A stretch of 64,000 nt of DNA, from the NCBI GenBank assembly GCA_015680685.1, contig MNCI01015984.1, positions 781,456 through 845,455 of the forward strand, written 5' to 3'. The notes below the pieces were generated by a model, which was given only the letters and a program-made list of their open reading frames with translations, was not told the origin of the DNA and made no database searches. The position numbers and the translations under genes are program-made. This document shows, in pieces, positions 1 through 12,890 of this stretch (position 1 is its first letter; the number at the start of each line of letters is the position of its first letter). This stretch comes from Gnetum montanum. Its lineage: Eukaryota; Streptophyta; Gnetopsida; Gnetales; Gnetaceae.

Positions 1-385
1 TCTTCAACACTCCGATTTCTTTTCCAATTGAACCTAATTAAACCCGAAGTGTTTAACTTAGTCATGAGGGAGGGCTACTATAGAACTTGCACATAATTTT
101 TTCAAAATTTGCTATCTCCTAAAGGATATCATAGGGGTAAATACTATTAGAAATTCATGCCGAACTAATTTTCTCCCTTCACCCAAGTCATCTAAGTTAT
201 TATGTGTTACCTAAATAGATTAGGTTCGGCATTAAACTTTTAGGGCAACTTCTTTGAAAAATTTCTAACTTTAGAATCACACTAAGCAAAGAATTAAACA
301 TTTATTAAAGGCAATGAGTAAGGTATAAGATAAACTGAATTTCTTTAAATAACCTTACTAATAATCGCTCCTTGTGTGATTACAG

Positions 386-3188
386 ATGGCCCCTAAAAGA
401 CAATAGCAATGAGGACCTTCTCAAGGTGCAAGTAAATACTTGAGAGGAGGCAGAGGCCAAGGACCTCATGCAGAACATGCAAAGCAGGAGGCACAATCAT
501 TCAACATCCATCAAGAAACTCCTGTCACTGCATAATTTGGCCAAGTAGAAGGTGGAGAGGTTAGGGCACTAGAATAAGGACAACACCTCATGTTGTCCCT
601 AGAATGTGTTCAAGCCATTCAGGAAAAGTCCACATCCTCTATTGTGATTGTGGAACTTAATTTTGGGCCTTTTATCGAATTTTCCCTTGAACTAGTTAAG
701 AATCTACTTAAGGGATCTCCACTATGGCCCATCCTCTTGGAGAGTGGAGAGTGGTATCTGGGTGAAACATATCAGTTTTGGCACAATAAAGAAGAGGGCA
801 CCACCATTGATATTGGTGGAATTTTAGTAGAATTCGTCACAAAGGCCATTGCAAAAGTTTTGAATCTTCCAAATAGAGGGCCCAAAGTTGCTCATTTGTC
901 CACTTGCTCTAATGTAGATGTAAAGAAAGTATGGTTAAAAAGGGCATATGGCAAAGAAGATAAGACATATGGAGAATTATCTCTTGAAAAGAGGATTTAC
1001 TTTAAAATTGGCACCTATCATATTTTCCCAACAAAGGGTTTAAATAGAATTTTTACTTATGTGGCAAGAGGAAGTGCAATTTTGATGGGCAAGGTTGATG
1101 CCAATTTGGCTCATCTATATTTAATAGAAATATAAAGGCAGTTTGAAGAACAGAAGATAGGAAAGTTTGCACTACCCTTTCTATGTCTAATTAGGAAGCT
1201 ATGTTGGCATGCTGGAATTTTGGGGTACACCAATGACATCCTCAGAAAAGCTCAGAATGCTTCATATGTTGAATTACTTAAGCCACTAGCACCAAGAAAA
1301 GATGTTGGCGAGATGTTGGAGCCTGAACAAGAATAGATGGTTGGGCCCACTACACCTAAAATGACAAGGCCTAGCTAACTTCTAGACACAAGGCCTAGCC
1401 GACAACAAGATGCAGGGCCTAGCATGTAGCCCACAAGCCAACAGGACTAGTAACCACTACCGTTGCTGTAAGATCACTAACCATTAATGAGCCATCTCAG
1501 CACCATTGCTGAGATGGTTAATTGGGGGAGCAGAGATGAGTCCAATATCTTCAAGGTGATTGATGATGCTGTATAGCTAACTATATTAATTAATCCTACA
1601 AGGGGTGAAGTCTCAATTCAATTAGGAGGAGGGGAATCACACTGGTCACAATAGATCTCTAAAAATGCTACATCATTCTAAGTGCAATTAGAAACTGGTG
1701 AAGGTGCCACAATGGTGGTCATGCAGCACTAGGATGTGGTAGGCACAACAGAGGTGGTCGCAGACCACATTAAAAAATCATTTAACATCCATGTTGTGCC
1801 ACTGGTAGATTTCACAAGAGCACGTGATGCTCAATTTTTGGCTGGTCCCTCAATGGCTCTTGCAGAACATAAGGATGCTTTAGATTGCTTTTTGCAAATA
1901 GGACAAGTTATGACATCCTTGTTTGACATCCCCCAAGATGTCACAACAGCATAATCATACCTCATTTCCACCAAAGGAAAATTGGTCATGGCTGAAGTTA
2001 GGGTTGAGCATGCCAAAGCAAAGTTGCAAAGATTGCAAGAAAAGTTTGTCATCCTACAAGATGAATGAAGGGATCCCTCCCAATTTATTGCAGCTAATCA
2101 ATTAGACATTTTTAGAATCGAGCAACTGAATAAATTGTTGGAAGAAAATAAAAATATGGCAAGGAAAAAGGAACAGGCTGATTGGGATGCTTCAAAGGCA
2201 TAAGCTTAGAGATATGCTCATGCTAAATCTCGTAAGGCCTTACAAGAGGAGAATAAACTACATGTTGTTGAAAATCTTTGATTAACAATAGTTAAGAAAT
2301 CGAAGAATGTTCTTAAAGAAAGTTTCCAACAAATGCAAGAACAACTAGTTCAGGTCAACCAAGACATAAGTTGCTTAGCCAAAGAAAATAGAACCCTCTC
2401 AATGGGGGAGGTATGTGCCATCCAATAGAAGATAGCTATTGAAATAAGCATGTGGCAAAATAAGGCTAAGAAACATAAAAGATTAAAGGAGCACTTTCAC
2501 GACCATGTGGGAATGTACAAGGAAATCATTGAGAAAAAATTCTGAATGGCCAAGGCACATATCAACTCCCTTAGTGCTCAAAATAATCATTAGCAGGGCA
2601 TTCTAGATACTTATGTCCTTGCCCATCAGGTAGACTTAAAAAGTTAGGACCTGCAGATTTAAGATCTCAAAGAATACATGGAGTTGGCAAATCTACGATA
2701 TGTTAACTTAGCCATGCTGGTAGTAGGATGCTTGAGGAATGAGTTCGAGTAGTAGGTAGAAGCCACTTACGCATGATATGAAGTTGAGTTTGTTGAACAT
2801 AAGAAAACATTATAGAGATTAGAGTTGCAAACTTTGAATTAGAGATGGTAAAGGCTAGTTACCAAAGTCAAAAAGATATAGTAGTAGATTTTGCTCAACA
2901 ACTTATAGATTACCATGAACTCAACGACAAAGCTAAAGCCTATGAAGAGGAATGATGACTATTTGTGGCATGGTATGTTAAGGCCAATCAAATTTTCTTG
3001 TAGTTGCCATGTCCGTGGGAAGTGTTGGCTTCATCAAACATTGGAACATCAGCATGGACAACTCATGATCCTTAGAAAGAAGAGGAGAAACTTTAGGCAC
3101 TTCTTCAAAGGTATCAATTTAGAAGCCTAGAGTGTAGGACAAAGGAAAGGCACCCATGGAGGAGCCACCACCATCAGGAACCACATGA
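386..3188 (+). pseudogene. E0 ORF3 (post-pol ORF, coiled-coil protein), broken
   Basis: The ATG at 386 opens a basic N-terminus equivalent to the starts at 18486 (E2) and 30152 (E3), so this start is supported by three copies. A 181-codon open stretch (590-1135) holds the N-terminal domain with motifs ELNFGPF and GEWYLGETY. It may correspond to the domain annotated as putative plant transposon protein, recalled from memory and unsearched. From about 2100 to 2850 the translation is rich in Lys, Glu, Gln and Leu with a heptad-like pattern, as in E2. The tail EEPPPSGTT ends at TGA 3186-3188. No membrane segment or signal peptide is seen. Stops such as TAG at 404 and TAA at 1133, plus frameshifts, make it non-functional. 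Role unknown. Confidence 0.75.
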
Positions 3189-3365
3189 GTTCCACAAGTT
3201 TTGTATTTTGTGTTGGTGTCCAAATTTTATTTTTTTTCCACATTGTGGCATGAAATAGTCCATGGTCAATCAACAATCCCATACCTATCCATTATTTGTA
3301 ATTGAATGAACTTGTTCCTCATTTTGTTTGACTCAAGGATGAGTTTTTATTTAGTTGTGGGGATA

Positions 3366-4239
3366 TGATGAGTTATGGTTTGCCAGGCTTTGATATCGGG
3401 TATGCGATATCAGGTACGCGATATCATAGGCTTGGAAATGATGTTAGATATCTGATATCGCTATTCCCGTGTTATCCTATAAATATAACATTAAGGTGCA
3501 TGGTAGAGGAAGTTTTGGGGTAGGGGGGTGTGGAGGGAAGTCTTTAGTTAGTTTTTAGTTTTTAGTTCTTATAGTTAGTTTTAGTGTTCTTTTCAAGTGC
3601 ATGCCCGCAATGTGATGCTTGTAATTATATGGAACCTTTGTTCGAGTGTGAAGTACTTGGACATGCACATGATTAGTAATAAAGATTGAGATTACTTCAT
3701 CATTGCAACATTCACTTAGCTTTTAATTGTTTTAATTGTTGATTATTTATTACTATTTTACTATTTCTTTTATTGGTATTTACTATTCTTGTTAATGTGG
3801 AATGAGTACGCCTTAATCATGAATATTTAAGTGTAACTACATGGTAACCCAGTAGTGTATTGAGTAGTGCTTCAAGTGATGTGTGCTTGGTAATCCTAGA
3901 TGTAGTACACAAAGTCCAAGATGCATACAGATGATTAGGAATGGATGCTCATCACACTTAGGCTAGCTTAGATCTTATTTCCTATTACCCATTAGCTTAA
4001 TTAAGTTATTTCTTATTATCCTTATAAGTAGCATAGTAGTAGGGATCACATCATACATCTCACTCTAGACTAAACCATACATGACAAAGAAAATACTAGT
4101 CCAAGTGGGAAGGCAGTGAATTGCGATCAACGTATAACCATCTAGGTGCCATAACTAGTCCATTCGTAGAGTTTGACTAGATTGCGCGTACATGCTCGTA
4201 TTTTTATGGTTGAGCGTAGGGGTACCTTGCCGCTCATCA
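3366..4239 (+). repeat. E0 3' LTR
   Basis: It begins TGATGAG directly after a G-rich tract and ends TCATCA, as the other LTRs of this group do. U3 carries five GATATC sites between about 3395 and 3460. A TATA box (CCTATAAATA) lies at 3477-3486 and an AATAAA at 3678-3683. The end is of the GGGGTACC...CGCTCATCA type shared with E1, E2 and E4. Length is 874 bp, against 825-893 bp for the others. Confidence 0.85.
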
Positions 4240-4843
4240 ATAGGCTACTAGGGCTTTGACATTTGGCTTAGGCATTGCTCTTTTTCTTTAGAGTGGGGGC
4301 ATAGGGCTAGATGTGTGCGTTGTAGGATCAATCCTTCTGATTGTGTGCATGTTGTTATGTTTTTGTGTCTCATGTATGTGTCATGAGTCTTTATGAGTAC
4401 ATGATGTCTAAGGCATTCTCACCATGTTTTTAATCATATTTAGTAGGTTTCATGACTTCTTATAGGGTTTGTAGGTATGTTGAGTGCTAAGACGTAGTCC
4501 ATCTTGAGTCAACGCTTCTAAAGTTTATTTGTAAATATTTAGTTGACATGTTTCTAGTTGTTCATAGAAAAGTAATTTTTTTTCTAATATAAAAGTAGAT
4601 TAAAATCCATAAATCTAACCTTCAATAGGCTTAACCAAAATCCTTAAATCTCTTTTAAAGTGAAATTATTTTTCATGCTATTATCATTATTATCCCAAAA
4701 TTCTTTTATTATTTTTTGTTTCATCTGCCAAAGTTTGATTTTAAATAGTTATTTAGCACCATACTTGATATAAGAATCAAATCAAACAACATTCATGATT
4801 CTAGCAAAACTACATACAACAAAATAATTAAATTAATGACTTT
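4240..4843. other. Unassigned spacer between E0 and E3
   Basis: 604 bp of AT-rich sequence without a recognisable coding region. The first 25 bases after the E0 LTR loosely resemble a decayed primer-binding site, so this could be the leader of another Athila-like copy, but no gag start follows at the expected distance. It is probably the older DNA into which E0 and E3 inserted. ACTTT at 4839-4843 may be the left target duplication of E3. Confidence 0.4.
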
Positions 4844-5317
4844 TGATGAGTAGTGGAGTATCCAACACCCAACCATATGAGATATGAGTGTTCACGTGCA
4901 ATCCTAGTCAAACTTCGTAGATAAGGCAATGTGATTATACCAGTAATTAGTTGACATTCGCCATCATTGTCTTCCCATGTGAGCTAGTAAAATCAGTGTG
5001 TATGGTTTAACTCATGGTGAGGTATATGATATTGTTGTTGTATTGACCATTAAACTCCAAGTAATCATGAAGTGAAAGTAAGGGTTTCTAAATCTAAGTG
5101 ACAGTAAAATAAATCTAAACTAGCCTATGTGAGGAATACTTGGTCCTGATCTTCTAATCACACCTTGGACTTCATGCAACTAGTACTAGGATTACCAAGT
5201 AATACACTATTGGGCATACCAAGTGATAGTACTACTTGGTTACCAAGTAGTTACACTTACGTGCTCAAGATCAGTCGTACTCATTCTGCTTAATGACATT
5301 AAAAGTAAATTGCAAGT
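4844..5317 (-). repeat. E3 3' LTR, left fragment (U5 side)
   Basis: On the plus strand it begins TGATGAGTAGTGGAG, the reverse complement of a typical Athila-group LTR end (CTACTCATCA). It breaks off at 5317 where E1 begins. The missing part continues at 26871. The two pieces total about 855 bp, the normal LTR length in this group. Confidence 0.85.
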
Positions 5318-6142
5318 TGATGAACTATGATATCAGACTGCGATATCGCATTCGTGATATCAAGACCTTCCAAGCGATATCGGGCATCCAATATCAGAAC
5401 TTGCCTTGTATCCTATAAATAAGAGGTGGGTGCACTTGGTTTAACAATAGATTAGTTAGATCCTTACCCAAACTCTTACCTTTTATACCTCTCAAACTTA
5501 GAATTAATTTTGCATGCCTGCAGTAGGAGTCATAAAGTGAATGGATCTTTATTCGAGCATTGTGTACCTGAGCACACCTTGTGTATGGCAATAAAGACGA
5601 ACTTTGTGATAAACCTTGTAGCATTCAGAATAGATTAATTAATGTTAACTACTGTTACTTAATGATTTCCTTAGTTAATTAATGGTCTCTCTCTCAACCT
5701 ATAACTCTCCTAAGTAAGCACACTTAGTATGATCACTTCGAGCATGTGTGCAATGCTTGATAACCCAGTAACAATTAGCATTTGGTAATCCAAATAGTGT
5801 TGCACTAGTTTAGGATGTGTACAACAAGTGAGAATGGATGCTAGTGTTAGGACTAGTTAAAGCATAGTTGAGTAGTTAAATTAAATTAGTTACTTACTTA
5901 TCTCTTTCTCCTTCCTTTGTAGCACCAGGACATAAAAACATAAAAAACTATAAAAATCATGTACCTCAAGTTTACTTAACCATACAATCGTGCTATACAA
6001 GTAAGCTTAGGAAGACAATGATTGACTAACCTATCCTTGTTCCACAAAGGCGCATAAGCACCTAGTCCTTGGAATTCGACCAGATTGTGCATGGACGCTC
6101 GTATTTGTATGGTTGAGCATAGGGATACCTCACCATTCATCA
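5318..6142 (+). repeat. E1 5' LTR
   Basis: It starts TGATGAAC and ends TCATCA, 825 bp. U3 has a cluster of GATATC and near-GATATC sites (5328-5395), shared with its 3' partner at 26030-26870 and with E0. A TATA box (CCTATAAATAAG) lies at about 5412-5423 and AATAAA at 5590-5595. U5 runs to the primer site. Confidence 0.9.
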
Positions 6143-6161
6143 TTGGCCCATTGTCGAGGAC
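6143..6161 (+). promoter_or_regulatory. E1 primer-binding site
   Basis: TTGGCCCATTGTCGAGGAC follows the LTR directly. It is a degraded form of the TGGCGCCGTTGCCGGGGA type that Athila-group elements use to bind the 3' end of tRNA-Asp. The better preserved sites are in E2 (10175) and E4 (51151). Confidence 0.75.
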
Positions 6162-6279
6162 TTTGTTGTTTGTGTGCTAATTAGAACTTAGGAAATCTTT
6201 CTCATCATTGGAATGAACCCTAGGGTTGGTTGTCTTACAATTATTAAAAAGAAGAATATTGCATACTGAATAGAAAATC

Positions 6280-9200
6280 ATGTCTCCTTCTTCTTACGAA
6301 AGTGCTTCACCACCTAGGTCTGATATAGGGAATAATTGGAGGCATAGTACACATGATAATCTGCCAGTCCCTTAATAGTTTCATGTGGTATATGTTCATC
6401 CCAATGATTATATACCAAACTTTACCTTTATCCTCCACCAGGATGAACAATTGTGTTGGCATGATTTAGAAGGTAACATAGTGTTGCCTCCCGATCGCTC
6501 AGTCCTGGGCATGCTCCTTTGTGATCTCACATGAATTGGTATGCAACACTTACAAGTAGAGTATGTTGTGCATGATCATGACTTGAGAGAGTATCGACCG
6601 ATAGAGGCATAACGTCAAAGGGATTTACAACAAGAGAGATGTCATGAATCTATGAAAGGGAAGTTATCTTAAAATGTCCCATATGTCTTAAGTAAAAATG
6701 AGGGTGGTGAACCTGCCTCAGGAAGACTCCCACAAAATGATGTTCCTCCCATTAACTTCAATTAAGGGGTTGTGTATTAGAATCTTCACTCAACTATCCA
6801 TAACCCAGATTCTGAAAATGAAAAACACAAAGGGTCTGAAAAAGAAACACGAACGCATGACAAAGATGGACATTCTGATCATAATTGTGATTGAGGCCAC
6901 AACCACCAAAGAGAGGGAAGCAGGCACCATCATGATGATGGTCCTCCTTCTTCACCTTCGTCATCTCCTTCACCCTCTCCTTCAGGATCTGAATGCAGTC
7001 ATAAAGGAAAAGACCATGCAGATAAAGGTAGGCAAGGTGGGAGTCATAGATGAAATAGTCAGGAAAGGGGACAAGGGCATTCTAGAGAATCACAACATAG
7101 AAGAAGGAAAAGTAGGAAAAAAAATAATCATCATAGATGCCACAGATGGGATGATCACGATGAACCCCTACTCACTACTCCAAGTATGCTAGACATAACT
7201 GAAGCTTTTAGAGTTTAAACAAGGCACCAAAAGGATAGTAGGCTCAAGAGATTAGACATAAACAATATCCGAAGATTTGAAGGGGGATACAATGCTGATC
7301 CTCAAAATCATCTACAAGTATTTCATGATGCATGTGCCTTACAAAACATAGAAAACGAATGGAAAAAACTAAAGTTGTTCCCATGGATACTAGTCAAAGA
7401 AGCAGGGAGCTAGTATCAGTCCTTAAAACCAGAATCCATTCATAGGTGGAGTACCATGTTAGAATTGTTCAACGATAAGTACCAAATGTACTCCCGAGTG
7501 TCCAACCTGCAAACGCAAATCTAAGGGTGGAAACAAGGAGGACATGAACCCTTGGATGCTGCCATGGGCCAATATTATGCACTATTACATCGTTGTCCTA
7601 GCCATGGTTATTCATTAAGGGATCAACTACGCCATCTTGTAGATGGGCTTAGGCATGAAACATGAAGAACCCTTGGGACTTATGCCCAAGGAAGACTATA
7701 TGAGCTTAGGGCCCATCAAGTACAGAGATTATTGGAGCAAGTTGCTAAAGAGGAAGGTGAGCTAAGGAAAAGAGAGAGTGCAGAGAAATATAATAGATAT
7801 ATTTCCCTTCAAAAGAAGGGAGTAAGATTTTGTAAGGATGAAGAAGAGTCACCACTCGAAGAGATGGTGAATAGGAAAACTTTACCTATTCAAAAGTTGG
7901 CATCGAAAGTATCGGCAAAGGTAGATCAAATGTGGGACTCCCTAGATAATAGATTTTAAACCGTTCTCAAAATAGTAGAGGAGTCTAGAGAGCAAGGTAG
8001 TGATCGTGAAAAGAGAAAAAAGAGAGAAACTGAATATGCACATAACAAAGGTAAGGGCAAAGTTGCCATTATCAAAGAGGTTGTGGATTTAGATACAAAT
8101 AATGATAGTGGATGTGAGATATGCCAATATGACCATCCCAAGGGATGTTGCCCTGTAATCTCACATTTGCAAGAGTTTGGGGTGTATGCACTAAACCCAT
8201 AATTAAATAGAAGGAAAACACCCTAAAGGTTACCTTATCCTCAAGGTAACTCAAAACAGTTCCACCAACCCTTAACATATTATCCAAGTGGAACTCCACC
8301 ACAACGAACTAAGCAGTATCAATAGTGGTAGCACCCATAATCATGGGGAATGCCACCACCACGACAACAGTATCCTTATCGTCAATGTAACCTGTATGGA
8401 TATTACATTCAGCAGCCAATCTCTCCACGTGACTCTATTAGTCACATCACTTCTCAACCTCACTACCAAGCTCGTGAGTATTATAGGACTCCTTCTCCTA
8501 TGGGTGATGTTCCAAAAACATAACATCCTTCTCATTTGGCTACATATCTTCCACCCATAGCTCCATTACCACTTGCTCTAGCTATGCAGGGTGAGCTCCC
8601 TACTTAGCCACAACAATGTAACGCTATGAGGGCTATTAAATCTCAATCTACTGTTGGTTTCAATAACTGCTTGAAGAAAAGACCTTTTTTTAGAACCAAC
8701 AATCAGACTAAGTCCTTTCAACCACAAGTGGCTAACCCCTTAGATGCATCATTACCAATCAAAACTTTGGAACTCCCTTCAGACCAAACACCATGCCCAA
8801 CACATACAGTCATGTTAGCTCATGTTGTCACTGATTAGATAAAAGCTGACCATATTCTTAGGAAATTCTCTTATCCTGGGAGTCCTCTTATATATCTACA
8901 GATCGTTGGGAATGAGTCATGCAAAGCTCTTTTGGATTCAAGTTCTGGTATCAACTTAATCTCTCAAGAAATGTACAAAGCCTAGAACCTGCCTCCACTA
9001 AAAAAGAGTACGATTCATTTAGAGCTGGCCGACCAGTCCATCACTGTCCCATTAGGACTAGTGGAGGACATTGTTACCACTATTTGTGAATGGTCATATC
9101 TAGCTAATTTCCTAGTAATTTAAGTGAACAACAGTAAGGGGGACTTCCCAATCATAATGGAAAGAGCATGGCTAAGCACGATTGATGTGCGCTTAGGAAT

Positions 9201-9285
9201 TCGTGATCTTTCCCTGGAAATATCAAAGGAAAATATGTTTGGAAAGATCAAGAAGAAGAAAGTTCCATGCATCGCATATAGTGAC
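6280..9285 (+). pseudogene. E1 gag-protease, interrupted by E2
   Basis: The ATG at 6280 opens MSPSSYES, 118 nt after the primer site. From here to 9285 the homologous reading stays in one frame without frameshift, broken only by stop codons. Visible parts: a His/Ser/Lys-rich stretch near 6830-7130, a retrotransposon gag domain near 7260-7520 (FHDACALQN, then RWSTMLELFNDKYQMYSRV), an acidic coiled region near 7720-8030, an unusual zinc knuckle CEICQYDHPKGCC (about 8113-8151), a Pro/Gln/Tyr-rich linker, and the protease with LLDSSSGINLIS near 8929-8964. E2 inserted after codon GAC at 9283-9285; the frame resumes at 22477. Gag packages RNA and the aspartic protease cuts the polyprotein. The many stops show it is dead. 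Confidence 0.85.
9281..9285 (+). repeat. E2 target-site duplication, left copy (GTGAC)
   Basis: GTGAC at 9281-9285 is repeated exactly at 22472-22476, flanking E2. Removing E2 and one copy restores the protease reading of E1 in frame, which confirms the insertion boundaries. Confidence 0.95.
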
Positions 9286-10174
9286 TGATGAAGTGTCATT
9301 AAGTCAATGCGTCGACTGGGCCATGTATACAGGGACGCATCGATGCAGGCCCGTTGATGTAGCCTTCCTACATCGATATGGCCCCATTTATGCAGCCGCC
9401 TATCTCAGCCTATAAATAAGAGGGCCTTCCACCTCATTTAGATACCTTTCAGTTAGTTGTAGCGAAGCTCTTGCAGTTTGTTCCCACAGGAGATAGAATA
9501 TTTTCCAAGTGCTTGCAGCAGGTGTAAGAAAAGTGATCGGCTCTTTATTCGAGTGTTGATGTGTCTGAGCCCATTGGTGTGACGGTAATAAAGATGAAAT
9601 ATTCAAGCATTCCTTATAGCATTTGGACTTAGCTATTTTATGCATTCGATAGTTTAAGATGTTTATGCTTTGTTAATTACTTATGTTTTTGTTATTGATA
9701 TTTTAATCACTATCATTCATAAGTAGTTCGTAAAGGCCATAAGTACGACCATCTCGAACGTAAATCAAACACTTGGTAAACCTAGTGATGCTTAACGTTT
9801 GACAACCCAAAAGTGTTAGGAGATGCTCAGAATGTGCTTGGAAGATGGGATTGGATACTTATGCTAGGACTAGTTAGAGTACAAGCTAGGATAATTATAG
9901 ATTAGATAATAGTTTATTCCCTACTTTCCATACCTTAATTAGCTGCCAAAAGATAAGTAAAAAGCTATAAAAATCATTAGCCTTAGTCTCACTTAACCAT
10001 CATAAACAGAACCTCATAAGTGAGATTAGGAGGACAACGACTGTTCTAACCCAAGGTTTCACCAGTTAGAGTCTAGTGTATGTTAAGTGCTTATAGTCTA
10101 TGAAATTCAACTGAGTCGCATGTGAACGCACGTGATTCGTATGGTTGGGCGTAGGGGTACCTAGCCGCTCATCA
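9286..10174 (+). repeat. E2 5' LTR
   Basis: It starts TGATGAAG and ends TCATCA, 889 bp; the partner is 21579-22471 (893 bp). U3 contains inverted short motifs around CATCGATGCA, GTTGATGTAG and CTACATCGAT (about 9335-9380). The TATA box CCTATAAATAAG begins at about 9409 and AATAAA lies at 9587-9592. Differences between the two LTRs look mostly like C/T and G/A transitions. Confidence 0.93.
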
Positions 10175-10194
10175 TTGGTGCCATTGTCGGGGAC
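10175..10194 (+). promoter_or_regulatory. E2 primer-binding site (tRNA-Asp type)
   Basis: TTGGTGCCATTGTCGGGGAC follows the LTR with one intervening base. It differs at few positions from the TGGCGCCGTTGCCGGGGA consensus of Athila-group elements, which pairs with the tRNA-Asp 3' end and starts minus-strand cDNA. Confidence 0.85.
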
Positions 10195-10341
10195 TGTTAA
10201 GTCTTACATGCATCATCTAACCTTAGTGAAATTATCATTCAAGTCATTGGAATAGACCTAGGATAGAAATATTTACACACGCTAGGCGAATTAAAGTTAG
10301 TAGTAAGGTACATCAATTACATGGACCATCTAACATCCAAT

Positions 10342-12890
10342 ATGTCTTCTTGCAGGAGGGAGATATCCATCCCACCGGTGCCGTAGGAGTGTCAGGTGGT
10401 GTACAAGAATCCCGATGAGTACATCCCTAATTTCACGTTCATCCTACATCAAGATGAGCATCTATGATGGTGGGACATGGAGGGTAATATTGTACACCCT
10501 CCCAATCGATCGACTCCTATGATGCTATTTCACAATCTTGGTAGAATGGACATCCAGGACCTTGGAGCAGAGTATGTCATGGAGGACCATGATTACTGGG
10601 ACTATCATCCCACTGAGGCTCAATGAGCAAGAGATCAGCAGTAGGTGGATAGATATGAAAAGTTGAAGGGGAAACAATTCAGTAACCCCTTATTCTTGTA
10701 AGGGCTGTAGGATGATGGGGATCCCATCTTTCATGACACCCATTCAACCGAACTTCCCCTGGGGCAGCAAGTCCTCCAATCCATGATTCAATTCAAGCAT
10801 CTCGATGGCCAAGATCCCCAAGGGGATGGAGGGTCACATAGCAAAGATGAACAAGATGATCGGGACCATCATCAGGGTAGAGGGAGAGATCCCTCTCCTT
10901 CTTCTCCATCCTCTCACTCTCCTTCTCCTTCTTCCAGCTCAGGTCCTGATCGTGATTGAGGCAGGAGGGAGCGAAAGGAGAGTGGAAAAAAGGTTCGGAA
11001 GGGACAACATGAGGAAGTGCGCAAGCAATCGCATGATGCTTGTCAGCATGAAAGGAGAGATAGTTGGAATCATCACAGACATCATGGTCCCTAGTAGAAC
11101 TATGATTTAGATGTGCCATTTTTGGCTACTCGGAGTATGCTCCAGATCACTGAGGTAGTTCAAATCCCTAATAGGCACATGAAGGATAGCCAGATCAAGT
11201 GCGTTGATATGAACAACATCCCCAAATTTGAAAGGGGATACAACTATGATTCATAGACTCACCTGCAGGCATTCCATGATGTCTGCACCCTGCAAAACAT
11301 TGACAATAATTGGCAGAAGCTGAATCTATTCCCTCGCACGCTCATCAAAGAAGCTAAAAGTTGGTACTGGTCCTTGGAGCTGGAATCAATTAGAAGATGG
11401 AGTACGATGCTTGAAATTTTCAATGATAAGTATCAAATGTACTCTAGAGTGGCAAACCTGAGAATGTAGATCCAAGGCTAGAAAAAAGGGAATCATGAAC
11501 CCTTGTATGCTGCCATGAGCAGGTACTACTCATTGTTGCATCGGTGCCCTGGTCATGATTACTCTCAGTGGGCACAACTTCGCCACATCATTGATGGGCT
11601 CCGTTTTAAAATGTGAAAGACCCTTGGTGTGTACGCCCAGGGACGACTGTCAGAGCTAAGGCCCATCAATTACAATGCCTCATTGAACAGGTGGCCAAGG
11701 AGGAAGAGGAACTTAGAAAAAAGGAGAGTGTAGAAGAATTCAACCAGGATCCTTCCCTCAGGAAAAGGGAAGTCCATTTTTGTGATAAGGAGGAAGAATC
11801 ATCACTGGAGGCAGTGGTAAACCGAAAGACCTTGCCGTTACAAAATTTTGCATTTGAAATTTTAGTAGAGGTGGATAAGATGTGGGACTCCTTGGACAAA
11901 AGAGTCCAAAAAGTGCTAAAAATCACAGAGGAATCCAGAGAACAAGGTAATGACCACGATTGGCATAGGAAGAAGGAAGTTGAACATGTTCAACATAAGG
12001 GTAAGGGCAAGGTTGCTGTAGCAGAGAAGGTTACAGACTTTGACACTAAGGAGGAAGATGAATGTGACATATGCCAATATAAACATCCTAAGGGATGTTG
12101 CCCTGTGGTGTCACACCTTCAAGAGTCTGGTGTATACGCATTGAACCCTTGCTTGGCACAACGACAAACACCCCGAAGGTTGCCTTATCCACAAGGCAAT
12201 CCCAAGCAATTCCACTAATAACAACAAGGATACTATCCAAGTGGAGTGCCACTGCAACCATACAAATACTTCCAATAGTGGCAGAACTCACAAACATGGG
12301 GGATGCCACCTCCAAGGTAGCAGTACCCTTACAAATAGCCAGATCCTATGGGTACTACGTTCAGCAACCGGTCTCTCCATGTGACTCTTCCAACCATGTG
12401 GCTTTCAAAGTCATTACCATCCCCTGGAGTATTTTTGACCTCAATCTCCATCACCTTGGGGGGAAAACCCACATCTTTTCTATCCTCCATCACCTTCTTC
12501 TGCCACTCCTCCACAAAATCCCACTCAGTTGCCACCTACACCTTCGATGCAGGGAGAGATACTGCCACAGCCACAGCAACGAAATGCTACAAGGGTTGTT
12601 AACTTGCAACCGGCACCTCAACTGAGTGGACTGGAACCCAAGCCATGGAAACATCCCCTTTTCTAGCCCAAAAATTTGAACATACCCTTGCATACACCTG
12701 TGGCCAGTGACTTTGAACCTACAAGCACCTCCACTACTCCACTGCCTGAGCAACCTCAAGGCCAACAACAACAACACTCCAATATGCATATGGTCATGCT
12801 TACACATGCTGTGATTGACTGGATCAAGGTAGGTCATCTTCCCTAGAAATTGACTGATCTGAGAAGCCTGCTTATCTATCTCCAGGTGGT
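10342..12890 (+). pseudogene. E2 gag, broken
   Basis: The ATG at 10342 opens MSSCRREIS and aligns with the starts at 6280 (E1) and 51306 (E4). A His/Ser/Lys/Arg-rich stretch covers 10800-11090. The retrotransposon gag domain is near 11190-11480 (FHDVCTLQN, SWYWSLELES, FNDKYQMYSRV). A Lys/Glu-rich region follows (11680-12050), then the knuckle CDICQYKHPKGCC at 12067-12105 and a Pro/Gln/Tyr-rich linker to the protease. A one-base deletion near 11660 relative to E1 (AAGGCCC for AGGGCCC) shifts the frame, and other small indels follow in the linker. Gag forms the virus-like particle; this copy cannot. Confidence 0.82.

Larger units (their letters stand above)
1..4239 (+). mobile_element. E0: 3' part of an Athila-like Ty3/gypsy retrotransposon
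   Basis: Only the 3' end of this element is in the window: a broken ORF3 (386-3188), a short spacer, a polypurine tract near 3355-3365 and one LTR (3366-4239). ORF3 matches the ORF3 of E2 and E3 along its length, and the sequence just before the LTR closely matches E1 at 25950-26029. gag and pol would lie to the left, outside the window. No target duplication can be checked. Assignment to the Athila-like group is by homology to E2, which is complete. Confidence 0.85.

Noticed and set aside
4240-4265. Primer-site-like sequence after the E0 LTR, which would make it a 5' LTR or a tandem element
   Set aside because: The similarity is loose (about 60% by eye, needs a gap) and no gag start follows; treated as flanking DNA.
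6698-7192. 164-codon open frame rich in Ile, Lys and Met
   Set aside because: It lies in a different frame over the His/Ser/Lys-rich part of E1 gag, whose own frame matches E2 and E4; a shadow.
10793-11119. Overlapping open frames of about 100 codons on both strands
   Set aside because: Both are shadows of the low-complexity Gag region of E2.
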